In this document: positions 1 through 11,335 of the stretch, one piece after another
Position numbering within the stretch: the first letter of the stretch is position 1
Layout: each line of letters begins with the position of its first letter
DNA from: Hypericum androsaemum
Taxonomy: Eukaryota; Streptophyta; Magnoliopsida; Malpighiales; Hypericaceae
Assembly: GCA_963995505.1 (NCBI GenBank)
Contig: OZ023189.1
Coordinates: 17,507,495 to 17,571,494, forward strand
Reading direction: 5' to 3'
DNA: 64,000 bases
Translations under genes and position numbers: made by a program
Notes under the pieces: generated by a model
What the model was told of the DNA's origin: nothing
What the model saw: the letters and a program-made list of their open reading frames with translations, nothing else
The model's database searches: none

Positions 1-609
1 TTTGAAGCTCGAAAATCTGCACGAAACAGAGAAGAAACTTAGGTTCACCGAGTTCCACAGCATATCATACATTGTTGGCTGACTGTTTCTTTCCACATTC
101 AGGCAGAACTCCCAATGAAATCTGAGTTCAAACATACATACAGAAGCAAGTACTCGCGTAGTTTACGCTATTTCTTTTCGGATAGTAAACAAAAAGCCTT
201 CAATTTGGTGGCTTAAAGCTAACCTCTTGCTTCAATGTGTCTGCCTTGGGAGATTTCCTCTGCTTGAGTTTGCCAGACTCCTCCATCTGTTCCATTTTCT
301 GCCTCTTAAAAGTCCAAAAAAGCCACCAATTATGCATCCGAATAGAGACGGATTAATCCAAGTTCGAGTCGGGAATGACCCGACTGGAGGCAATACAGCT
401 GCATAAACATAGAAATCAAGATCAAGTAAACTCGAGGCTTACCAACTTGGTGCAACGAGGAGCCTCAAGAATGTTGCGCTCTACATATTTCTTCTGCTTG
501 GTAGTAACCGGGTCACTGCCACAATGGAAAGAAACAACTGAATCACTAATAAACGCGTTAGAGATTAACACATCGTTAGTTGCAAAAGTGGCGGATTTTT
601 TGAAGCTAC
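1..609 (-). CDS. Partial coiled-coil gene, three exons at left edge
   Basis: Three minus-strand segments keep one reading frame across GT-AG introns: 609-443 (or longer upstream), 304-224 (27 codons) and 16-1, which continues off the window. The first donor is GTAAGC, the second is GTTAGC, and the last acceptor is GCAG. The predicted peptide is rich in Lys, Glu and Gln and looks like a coiled coil, with stretches such as KQKKYVERNILEAP and ADTLKQEIFELQ. This resembles the N-terminal leucine-zipper region of plant DUF547/MIP1-type proteins, but that is recall of a pattern and not an alignment. No start codon was identified; the frame is open upstream to a stop near 675. The gene may begin further right or may be a fragment. 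Confidence 0.35.
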
Positions 610-3600
610 CTATTTGAACGCTTGTGAGTTGAAACGCTTGCTTCCATGATCTTGAAGAATTGCTGCTTCATGATTCCAAATGAAATTGAACCAGCCCGCC
701 ACTAGCTAGCTCACTTCATGCAAAAAAAACAGGTACAGAAAATGACCCACCAAAAAATATTCGCTGCAATTGCATTAAATGCGAGGAAAATAAGACCACG
801 AGATATTGCCAAATTAATGAAGCATAGGGGAAATACGCTACAACAAGGAAACGTACAAGAAGCATTAAATGTGGGCAGCAGAATAATTTTCTGCTTATGA
901 GCAGTCGCTACAAAAACCACACTGTATGGAGTGAGACTGGTCACCCGCAATTCGGTTTCTTTCGAGGAAAAGCTGAGCCAACAACAAACAAATTTTGTGT
1001 TTGGGCCTTGGCTTTTATCCAACGTGAAAATCCCTGGATATCTATGAGGTTTTTGAATAAAATTTTGCATAAAATTGCATGTATCACTCGTGTGAAAAAA
1101 CATATATTTGCGGGTAGAGTTGGTCCAAATAAAAAGAAAATTTGTATTATCTTGAACAATGTCTCGAGTAGAATTTTGTAAATTTATTTTGGTTAGCTTA
1201 ATTTAGGTGAATTGACTTAAACTTCAGAATTTTAGACAAAATTGGGTTTTATTTCTCCCAAGTAAAAATTTTATATTTCTACAAAGAGTGAGAATTGACC
1301 TACCGATTGAGAAACGAGGTAAAATCCGTTGTCATCATACGCATCAAGTGTCGGTAGTAGAATTTTGTAAATGAAATGGACATTGTCGAAAGAATCGACT
1401 GAATTAGATAGTGCTCGACTTTGAACTAATCATTACTCGTAGAGGTGACCGTGGATACCATAATATCACAAACAAACAAAAAATGTTCAGATTTGCTTTT
1501 TTTGAGTGTTGTGTAATTGTCTATAAGGGTAGAAAATATGTATACATATTGACATAAGGTTTTGGTTTGTATATAAAAACTCTAACATGGTATCAAAGTA
1601 AGTTCGATCCATGAACCACACGACCCTTCTTTCACGGCATGTGAGACAAAGTGTTCAAGCCTCTGCTAAAATATATGCTTAAATATTGCGAACTTTATGA
1701 GCGTGTTCAAATTACCACATTGCTAAATGCAAGTATTTTTTTAGGATTTAAATATAAATATTGTGGACTTGTTTATAATTATAAAAATATACTTACTTAT
1801 TATTTTAAAATTTAAGATTAGATATAAAATCTCTAGAAAAAATATATAGACCGTTTATATGCAATGACAGATGTAATGCTTGTCAATTTAATTGACTAGT
1901 CACTTGTCTTAGAAAGCAATATCACCTTTGAAGCTTTTATAAAGGTTGGCAAACTTTTGTGCGTTGCATGAAAAGAAGCAAATTGAAATATTGGTTTTAG
2001 ACAGACAGAGGGGTAAGGTGATGTTCACAAGTTAAAAGGCAGTAGTCACCCGAAAAAAGAAAAAGGAAATGGCAGGAAAGAGACAAGTAACGAGGTGGTG
2101 AAACGACTTAATTTAATATTTTATGGCTGGGAAATTTGGTTTTTTTAATTATCTTTTCGAACCTGGTAATTAATGGGGATATTCTTTAGGATGGAATTCG
2201 TGGGAATTTCGGTCTTTAATAAAGCAGGGTTCTACTTGAACTTTCCGCCCATGTGATATAGCTTGTTTCAACCTTTAGCTCCATTGGAGCATATGAACCC
2301 CAATTCAAATGATGTCCTCATCATCGTACTTCGTGTCAATGCCATGTATAGATTAAGTACCTGTTCGAAATTTCAAATTCTACGTTACCGAATGTATAAC
2401 TTAATTGTTCAAATTTTAACGTTCAAAATCTTCCTATACTATTTAAAATATTGACGCTATGAATATGTAGATCTTTTATACTTATAAACAAGTTAATTAC
2501 GTTTGCAGTTAGCGATATGATAATTTCAACTCGTCCTTTCAAACGAGGCCACCATGATGAGATTTATACGGAATTTGACTCCATCCACTTCCAATGAAAC
2601 AAAGATCGTGTAACAACAACACCACACTAGGAGATCAACCTGCTGTTCTGATATCATGTTACATATCTAACCCAAAATTTTTAGAAGTAAAATTTTCCCA
2701 CTGATAATCCCAACAATCTTGAGCATCCTTAACTTGTTGTATGATTAACCCAAACCATCCGCTAATTCAGCGATGGATCATGCATGAGATAACCTGTTAA
2801 AAGTATAATTTTGGAATTCACGGGGAGCATTTAGTCCCTAAAAGTTGATTTTCTGAACAATATTCATCATGAAAGTGAACCCAAATTTGTCAGGTCTTAA
2901 TCAGTCGATGATATTAGAATATTTTCCAATAATACAAAGATAGTGTGCTACTGCTAGCTAACTAGCCAGCAACATCCAGCACTGAGTCAAGGCCAATAGT
3001 TGCATGCTGGACCCTAGTAGACCACCAAAAGGAGGCTGTATTTTATGCAAAGGTGAAGACCCAAAAACCTCGAAAGGGATGAAAGGTTGAAGTGATAGGA
3101 GGGAGATATGGTAGATGGACAGAGACAGTGAGTCTCGTGAGCAAACCGCATGTTGACCATCAAAGACTAAACAGGTCCCTTAGTTAGGCTTCATGTAGAG
3201 GGGTCGTGTATAAATACTCTGTAGCAATACTGTCTCGGTGCTATTTTCCCAAGTGCGACTTTTTTTCAATGAATTTTGCTGGATTGCAACCGTACGAAGA
3301 AATCTACACCAGTACATATGTAAATCTGTAGGGCATGGTCAAAGAATTTTAGTGAAAAGCTTATTGCCTTTTTATTCAACCTCGCACGCAGCTGAAAAAA
3401 AGAGATGCAAAGGAAGGAAAGCTTGAATTCTTCGTCCTTGTAGATTGTGTTGAAGTGACAGGTTACACGGTGCCTTTGCTGGTTGCTTACTTTAGGTCAA
3501 ATAGTTACAAATTGTAGGCTTTTATTAAGAACCGGTTGAACCGGATTTTTCCGGTCTGTACGAGGCCCAAAACTGCCCCGTTGGAACAGAAATTGGGCGG

Positions 3601-4524
3601 CCCGATCGCAGCCTATTTTCTCCAGCCGGTGTAGAGAATAATTTGATTGACCACCAATCGAACTGTGTTCTTTAAAATTATGATTAATTACTCCTTGAAG
3701 AGAGAAAAAAAATGTTCAAAAGAATGTGAAAATATATCACTCTCAACCTATCAACCAAAAGAATAATATCTTGAGAGACGTGTTCATCACCAACTTCTAC
3801 TCAACCGATCCACTCGTGATTTATCATACCTATTTCATGTTGTCATATCTCTTTTTATTCTCTGGTGGAAACATATAATAACTATATAATGTAAAATGGT
3901 GTCATAGCTTCGTAGGTTTATGGTTCAACAAAAAGCAAGGCGCTTTGAGATGTTTATGTGATTTTTTTTATAGCAAATTTAGGATGGATTTTTTTTTGGG
4001 TGGTAATATGGACAAGGCCCTCGTTTCCCAACTACCCACTTGAGGAAAATCGTATCAGACATTCTTTCGTATTAATTTTCTTACATTAAACAACAGTTTC
4101 AGTGCATTTGCTGGCTTGTTCTAGGAAATGAAAAAGATCTGTCATTTAAGTACACGCAGCAAATTGCAAATTTCTTTTTAACTTCCACAAATTTAAGCCC
4201 CATCAATTTCGTGACAAAAAAGAAGGGCAGGGCTTGCTTGGAAGGAAGATCATCAGAATCTGCAAGATCATGTCAAGACCACAGCTACCTTCAGATTCGG
4301 TTTAAGAAAGTATATGCCAATGTGCAAATGCCAAGGCTATATACAAAATGAAATCGACCGTCACGGACTTCCCTCGTGCCGGGGGCAATCCATCAAATTG
4401 AAGAAAACAATTGAGTAATTGACAAAGCAGTTTAACTGCTTTATCCATGTCTGACCTTTTCCGAGGAGAAAAGGATGTCTTGAGTTAGAGCTGTACACCT
4501 GCGCTTATTCTGCTGCCCCCGAGA
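610..4524. other. Intergenic region with degenerate repeat remnants
   Basis: No coding region is supported here. Short open frames near 711-1181 overlap on both strands and have no family features. Two primer-binding-site-like strings mark old LTR-element debris (about 1591 on plus and about 2650 on minus). A TATAAATA string lies at about 3209 without a recognisable gene after it. Base composition is AT-rich throughout. Confidence 0.5.
1480..1640 (+). mobile_element. Possible LTR end plus primer-binding site remnant
   Basis: At about 1588 a CTAACA terminus is followed directly by TGGTATCAAAG. That closely matches TGGTATCAGAG, the usual primer-binding site for initiator tRNA-Met in plant copia elements. 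An AT-rich leader with TATATAAAA precedes it. No second LTR or coding domain was found, so this is at most a relic. Confidence 0.3.
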
Positions 4525-7500
4525 TTAATTCATGTCTACAACCTCCGCTGGCAAATTCAGATCAAAAAACCGCCCACCATCCTTCCGAGAGCGTTTCTTC
4601 GCAGAGCGTCCACCGTCAGTTGAACTCCCAGAGCCGGATGGCCTGTCTGATTTCGAGGTACCACCTACAGTGTGCATCATTTTTGTTCATCAAGCATGAG
4701 ACAGATACACTAGAAACAACCAAAGCTAGTTAAACAAAATGGTGTCCTTTATTAACTGATAGGATAAAATCAAAATAAGATTCCATCATGGGAAAGTGAG
4801 ATTGCATCAAAAAGAACACGACGGAAAGTGCCAAAGAATACTGCATGCAAAATGTACTTAAAATTCCTAAATCTGTGTTCAAATACTCTTAGTAATGAGC
4901 TCATTGCTGACGTGGAAAAGCGTAATAAGCTCTCGCTAACTCAATATTGCTTGGACTCTCCTGCATCAATTGTTAAATCTGCGTTCTGATACTCTTAAAT
5001 CCCGCCATGGAAGAAGTTCGATCCCAATTAGGAGACTTGACAAGAAAACTTCGTCCAGAATCGACATATATGACATTTGCATTTCAGTTCAAATTACCAC
5101 ATGCAACGCCTTCTGATTGTGGACATTTATCAGCCGCGCTGATTTTGGGGACCCAACTAGCAGAAAGTTCTGATGCCCTCTCAATTCCCTTGGACTTGTA
5201 CGGTGCAATATTATGGGTGTAAAACTTGAGGCAACCCAATAGATCATTTTCAATGCAGTCATACCTGCAAAAAATTGAACAGTTTAACAAGCAGCTAGAG
5301 CTACAAAGTGCAATAAAGTATCTATAACAAAAGTACTCACATCTTCTTACAAAGCGTATCAGTGGTAACCAACAGATTGATGACCTGCATCCTGATCTCC
5401 ATAACTTTATCATCAGGGTATTCTTCAAAAGGCTCCTCGAGAACTTTGGAAAGTTTCTCAACGCTGGACTCCAGCTGTTGTTGCTGATCCTCGAATAGAT
5501 TCTGTTTTATTTCTCTTTCCGCATCTGTCATCTCATCCTTAAACAGCTCGTCGCCAAACATATAAAATGCAAACGGGTATGAATATGAAAGAACCCGTCT
5601 CGATCTAAATAATCTGTACAGCCCATTCATCACCCAGCTGAAATCTCTAAGTGTTGATTCTTTTTCTTCTGAAGCTGACACCTTCTCTAGGATGCTTTCC
5701 TTGAGTTTACTTTCCAACTTGAAGGAATCAGTATGAGCTTTATAGCGATTATGGTAGTGCATATACCGATAGAGATCCCTTTTTGCTCGTTCAGCTTTTT
5801 GCTCCTGGTCTTCTTTATAGCGGCCACAACTATGACCTGATATTCTTTGCCATGTGTGGTCTCTGCCAGTAGCTCCACCACATAGCCAACTGCATAAATA
5901 TAGTAAGATAAAGCCCCATTAGACATGAGAATGTAAACTACTCTGCATAATGAATATTATTAATACATAGCAACTTAATTTCATAGGATGCAGATCAAAT
6001 GTTATAGCCAGATAATCCAAGCAATGTAGGTGCCCTGCCTTTACATAACTGAAAGTCCAAGCACTCAGATAAAAGAAAAATGCTCATTGAAGAAACATGA
6101 TCAATTTCCAAAACTGGCACATTAGATGCCTGAACCCTTTTGATAAGCAGAATACTTGAAAGCAAGGGCAGAATGGTTACCAAAATGCTTGTCCACATAC
6201 ACAACTGACAAGGTTGCAGCCACCATTTTTCTCAACGGGCTTATGACACTTCGGACATGGTTTTGTATGAACAGTGATCCAATTCACTGTTTCAGATTCA
6301 TCTCGACATTTTTTGGTCCATAGCTGCCACATCACACACGAACAGGGGGAATGTGTTTCTAACAGGCAACTGAAACAAAATTGCTCCCCACATGAACATT
6401 CCACCTCACAAGTTTCGTCTTCCTCCACACGTATAGCGTTACCACAATGGGGAGTGCTCGGACACCATTTAACCATTTTATTATCGTCAATATACGATTC
6501 AAGGAGAAAACGATCGAACTTCTCTGCCAAATCAGGATGTCTTTTACTCACAAGATTTGTAACAACAGATTCATCGCAGACAGCATTGCATTTGTGTGCC
6601 ATGCACCTTATGCGTTTGCTTTGTCCCTCATTTATTTTCACTATAAAGTGCTCTGTCCAGCCTGCAAAATACAGAACGAAATGGTAAACTTTACTTAGCA
6701 ACTGTAGCAAAACTTTATGCCGCGATGAAAGAGACCTCGTAAGGGATTCTGTAGTTAGTGAACAAAGCAACGTATAACTCTTATTTAACGTTGAAAGAAT
6801 AACAGAATAAAGAGATTCAACTTTGACTGTAATGGCTTATATTGCCAATGTAGCTTGCATCGGCTTGAAAAGAGATTCAGACTCAAGTGATATGCCTCAT
6901 TGTCCTGCCCTAAACAAAAATGCACTTTTAAGTTTGTCTTAGATATAAAGTTGTGGGAGACCTTCCAAGAACTTCATCCAAGTTAAATAATGGAAAGAAC
7001 AAACTTCGATCAAAATACTCACAGTCGTTGCAAAAGCAATGGCCACAGTCCATTCTCGTGGCCTTGTCTCCAGGAACATCCTCCATGCATATATCACACG
7101 ATATCATAATAGCTGCAGACAATGGCACTTCAACGTCGAGATGGTCGACGATGGTAATGCCTGCCTGAGAAAATAAGCAGGACTTCCCCCTTTCCACAAG
7201 AACAGCAAAAAGCTTTTCAACATCCCACCGATAATGAATCAACAGCGTCCGCGCGTGTTGCTCTCTCAGCGACAACAAGTCCATGACTCGACGCATATCC
7301 TCCCTCTGCAAAAAAAATCCCAACTTCAAACCAACAACTGAACCTATAAAATCACACAATCCACAATCGAAAACCCGAGCCAAGATCACCTGCGCCGATA
7401 AGAGCGACTCCCTCGTGATAACCTACAAAAGGGAGTAAAGATCAAAACTTTACAAAACAAATAACCCCCACACCCGAAGAAACCCCCAATACCTTGGAGG

Positions 7501-7636
7501 TGGGGCCCTTGGGTGGGACCCAGCGGAAGGAAGGGTCGTCGTTGTCGAGGGCTTCGATGGAGTCGTCCCCGTCGCCGCCGCCGTCGTCGGTGTAGCAGTA
7601 CTCCTCGTCGTCGCTCACCCCGTAATCCTCCTCCAT
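4525..7636 (-). CDS. ARI: ARIADNE-like RBR E3 ubiquitin ligase (7 exons)
   Basis: RING-between-RING E3 ligase that takes ubiquitin from an E2 onto a RING2 cysteine and then to substrate. Exons (minus): 7636-7493, 7422-7390, 7305-7023, 6661-6181, 5889-5341, 5264-5098, 4664-4525; all phases agree and give 598 residues, close to plant ARI7/ARI8. The N terminus (1-45) is acidic (DDEEYCYTDDGG). RING1 starts at CDIC (about 129), the IBR spans about 219-262 (WCPSTPHC, CSCGEQFCFSC), and RING2 spans about 289-317 (CPKC, GGCNLVSC, CWLC). Cys302 in GGCN is the expected catalytic residue. A long helical ARIADNE domain follows (QKAERAKRDLYRY, FEDQQQQLESSVEKL). The tail is basic (SAKKRSRK) and ends LNLPAEVVDMN. 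ATG 7636 is followed by the conserved acidic leader. The exact ARI paralogue is not assigned. Confidence 0.94.
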
Positions 7637-8751
7637 CCCTCTCTCTCGAAATTTTTTACAAGGAACCAATTAATAATAATAATAATAAACGTATTCAATT
7701 TCTAATTATTTACCCGCCAATTCTATTACACACGACGCCAAAAGGGTATCCAGCACGATCGGCGATCAAAGTCGCGAGCTTTAATTGGAATACGTGTGGG
7801 CGCCGGCGTTATAACGACGATCGGGACCGGCGTGATCGAGGGCGCCGGCGATTGGGGGATTTATTTGTTTCAAGTGAAAAGTGAGTAAAGCTTAGGTTTC
7901 GTTGGGTGTTTTGAGAGTTCATCTCATATTTTGTTTGCTTTATAGGTCGTTTCTTAAATTTTTTTTTGAGGGGAGTCGTTTCTTAATCTTTTGAAGGAGA
8001 CTACAAAATCTGGACAAATCATTCTTTGGTTCAATTTTTGGTTTCTTATAATATCCATATCTAATTATTTAGTGGATTGTTGTTTAATCTGAATCTAAAT
8101 CAAATAATTTTTTTGAAATTTAAATATTTTTTAATAAATATTTAATATTGTTGTATTAACAAAGATTCGAATTCAGTAGAACCAAGTTTTTTACTGTTTA
8201 AAAAAAACTCTTTTACTGACGTTTATGGTCCGGTCTGCACCAAAGGAGCAAAGATTTTTTTTTTCAGAAAATTAGTAAAAGGATGGTTTCCGTGATACTA
8301 AAATTAAGAAATTACCGACTATGTTTCTTACCTCCTAGTAAAGACGGGTCCGGAATTTTCCACCAGATGGAATAAAAACTTAATTGCCCTTAATGTGCTG
8401 ACAAAAAAAAATTATAGAATCAGTTACTAAACACTTCAATAATAAGAAAATTAATACGGATTTAATTAATCATTTGAGTTCACTCTATTTTTTTAGGGTA
8501 AATTTTACACCGAATAAATCTCCGTCAAATCTTATACACCAAATTAAAGTATTTGATACTCGATTTCCGGCTCAAATCTAGTTATTTTAGTGGATGATCA
8601 TACGGGCAATTTTGGATATACACTATGAAGTACACAACTTCTCAAAGGAGACACAAAAAAATACATAACAACTTCGAAAATATAGCAAGCAGGATACAAC
8701 ACTCGGGAACTTTTGAATATAAAGTCATCACCATGATGTGCGGCCATTAAA
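7637..8751. promoter_or_regulatory. ARI upstream region and AT-rich spacer
   Basis: This stretch upstream of the ARI start holds a short AAT/TAA microsatellite (about 7673-7690), a GC-richer patch (about 7800-7860, CGCCGGCG strings) and then AT-rich sequence up to the tRNA gene. The GC-richer 5' part probably contains the ARI 5' UTR and core promoter. A copy of a dispersed AT-rich motif (AATAAATATTTAATATTG) lies at about 8132. No gene was found. Confidence 0.4.
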
Positions 8752-8825
8752 GCTAGAATAGCTCAGTTGGCTAGAGCGTGTGGCTGTTAACCACAAGGTC
8801 GAAGGTTCAAGCCCTTCTTCTAGCG
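8752..8825 (+). tRNA. trnN-GTT: tRNA-Asn (anticodon GTT)
   Basis: A complete cloverleaf of 74 nt including the discriminator G. The acceptor stem GCTAGAA pairs with TTCTAGC, the D arm is GCTC...GAGC, and the anticodon stem is TGTGG/CCACA with loop CTGTTAA (anticodon GTT, Asn). The T arm is GAAGG-TTCAAGC-CCTTC. There is no intron and no encoded CCA, as expected for a nuclear tRNA. Internal A- and B-box sequences (TAGCTCAGTTGG, GGTTCAAGCC) are intact. A run of T follows within 30 bp, which would serve as a Pol III terminator. Confidence 0.97.
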
Positions 8826-9082
8826 TCATCATTTTTAAATTTTTTTTTACGGTACTAATCATTCATTTTTGTTGGTTTACATTGAGAGTCGGTAAATGAA
8901 ACTTAAAGTAGAGAGACCGAGGGTCGCACATGTCAAAAAGTTATTGGTTGACTGAAGGCTTCTACATATCAGAACATACACCAAGTAAATTCGTCTAAAT
9001 ACGTTACTAGATCAGTTCCAGGAAATATGAAGTCTTCAAGAATACAACAGAATCAATCTACAGAAACGAAGGTCATGGATCT

Positions 9083-10735
9083 TCAAGAGTCTTCGTCGAT
9101 GTTCGTCCGGATTATGAAGTCTTCGCCTTCCAACTCTTCGTGAAATAGAGAAATGGTTGGCTTCTCTATGTTGTCTTGCGGCCCTTTATCCAGAGAAGCT
9201 CTATTCCCCTGCAAAATTTATCTTTTCAACTCGGAGAATAAAATGTGGAAACAGCTACTGAAATGTTAATGCAAAGCACTGCACGCCTTTGTCCGAACTC
9301 CCGAATGGAAACATGATTCATTCTTATCCGCTTTAATCATTTTTACTAGAATAGACTCTTGATGAATATTCCAAGGAACTTACTGGCCCAACTTATCACA
9401 TCACAAGTAACGACTATTTGAAGAGGGCTTACCTTTCTCAAGGTATAGAAAAAATAATGGAACCCATCACCAAAAGTCCTCCACTCAGTAGACCACGTAA
9501 ATTCTAGAGCTTCAAAGAACCGACGTCGGAAATGTGGCTGTACAGCAGTGACATTGTGTTAAACTAACACTGAGAAAACCAGCCAAATAAGCCTTTAAGG
9601 GTGTTGTCACACAGACAAGAAGAGATTGAGATTAAAAAACCCCATCTTTTTTTAGAACTCTATGCACCTCTTTGAGCATATGTAGTCATAACTTGAGTTG
9701 CGGTCTCGGGCTTTGGATTCCATGGGTCACCACTCACTGTCAACGAACAACAACACATGCTGCAAAAGCGATAGCAAACGCCTGTTCTTTACATCACCTT
9801 ATCGACAAAAGAAAGGACCCGAATGAAGCTTATCATCGAAAGAAGCACCAAAGTCAAGATGGAGAAAATACACATCCCAGTTTACCATGGTTCCTTTCTC
9901 AATAACCACCTCAAAAGACTGGTCTCTAAACGGCAGATCTAGCATGTCAGCTTCCATCACTTTTATTTCTGATGATGAAATAAAAAAATAAATCTAAGAA
10001 GCAAACTACAACTAACAAGGCAAAAACCTCCAATCCAGCTTGATGCTTGCCATTTAGAACCACAAACATCCGATCAGCTGCACGCGTTTGCACAAAGAAC
10101 ATGGATTTCACAATTATACGAGCTTGAACTACATTAAGTTTACTCAGGTATCCAAGCTATCGGCTATCTACCGATACCACAGTTTCAGGTCATACCGAAA
10201 CATCCAAACGGAATTCAAATCCCTTAGCTCTTTAGAAACAAACCTTTATACCCTTTGGCTGCCAACAGGTTCTGCATCCTTTCCACCGCAATGGCGGATA
10301 GATCAATGCAGGTTATGTCGGTAACCCGTCCTGGTACATCGCGTCGCTGAGCTGCGAATTACCGCAACCGAGCTCCAATACCTACATCAATCCAAACACG
10401 TTCATCAGCAAAAGCTAAAACACTGCATATACCTTCCAAAACAACGAGTTAGACAGAGAGAGAGGAGGCAGTGTACGGACGGAAGAAGCAGGGAAGACGT
10501 GGTCGAGGATGAGGTGGCGAAAGTGGGAGTAGTCCTTGAACCACTCGTAGTGCTCCTCCTTAGCGAACCTCTCGTCCTTAGAAATTGAGAAAACTGAACA
10601 CTTTTTTTTTGGCGGGAAGAAGTATAAATTAGGTCAAATTAAAATTAGAATTAAAATTTTTTTTTACCAGTAATTGGGGTCGAGGTAGGCCAGGGCAGTG
10701 GAAGGGGCGAGGCTCTGGGTACCGGTGGGATCCAT
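9083..10735 (-). pseudogene. Decayed SAM-dependent methyltransferase (EEF1AKMT4/METTL13 type)
   Basis: Exon-like blocks on the minus strand match the order of a plant class I methyltransferase related to EEF1A lysine methyltransferases: 10735-10668 (MDPTGTQSLAPSTALAYLDP), 10576-10481 (EEHYEWFKDYSHFRHLI), 10381-10244 (VLELGCGNSQL, the SAM motif), 9968-9886 (MEADMLDLPF, VIEKGTM), about 9759-9620 (GDPWNPKPET), 9537-9433 (PHFRRRFFEALEFTW, DGFHYFFYTLRK) and 9208-9083 (C-terminal tail with a stop). The frame is broken at several places: one base short at the exon 1/2 junction, one base short after YQDG, an extra four bases (AGTG repeated) before the GDPWN block, an extra base in VMTT, and one T short in a T run after KKDGVF. 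So many indels argue for a pseudogene. The intact last two exons and several homopolymer sites leave room for assembly error. Confidence 0.7.
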
Positions 10736-11335
10736 TTCTTCTTCTCCCCGGTGGCCGGTGGTTCTCGGCTTCTCGTTTCAACCGCTACTCTTCGGTTTAA
10801 TTAAACCCTAAAATGGAATTAGAGAATGTTACTGTACTATGGGCTGAAATTTGGGCCAGAAAAAGGCCCAATAGAGCCCATCTAGAAACCTTTGTATAGC
10901 CTACTACTACACAATTTTGTTCACATGGTTGCCAACAACGTTTTTAAAGGATAGAGCGGTTCGTTCTCCGGGTCGTGGTATAACTGTAGGACTGTTTGAT
11001 TTAATCTAATGGCACATTGAAGTCCGAATACACTTGGTCATACTTGTGCCGAGACAATCAGATTTTATTTGATATATGTCTTACCAATAAAAAAGGGATC
11101 GTATCTCTGAACAAAATCAATCATAAGAAAGCACGGTCTATGCGAAAAATATGCTTCAATTTTGGTGGTCTCTTCTTGGAGTATATCACCAGTGGAGATA
11201 GACAGGATTGAACTAGAACACAAGCAAGAATGGCAGGGTTGGAATTGGATGCAAGAGCGAGTGCATCCCGCGAAAATGGAATGTTCGTGCTCGACCTGTC
11301 CCGGATGCCATGCACGTATATGGCTCTATTTCTTG
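10736..11335. other. Spacer between methyltransferase pseudogene and TIC62 3' end
   Basis: About 600 bp containing the promoter side of the methyltransferase locus (with the telo-box) and the TIC62 downstream region. Short open frames here have no recognisable features. No repeat boundary was seen. Confidence 0.4.
10803..10811. promoter_or_regulatory. Telo-box-like motif upstream of the methyltransferase
   Basis: AAACCCTAA lies about 70 bp upstream of the methyltransferase ATG at 10735. Telo-boxes near the transcription start are common in plant genes for translation and growth, which would suit an EEF1A methyltransferase. The role here is inferred. Confidence 0.4.

Noticed and set aside
711..1181. 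Overlapping open frames on both strands near 0.7-1.2 kb
   Set aside because: They are low-complexity, overlap each other in opposite senses, and have no splice or domain support.
3180..3240. microRNA gene after a TATAAATA box
   Set aside because: No stable hairpin with a recognisable mature miRNA could be read downstream.
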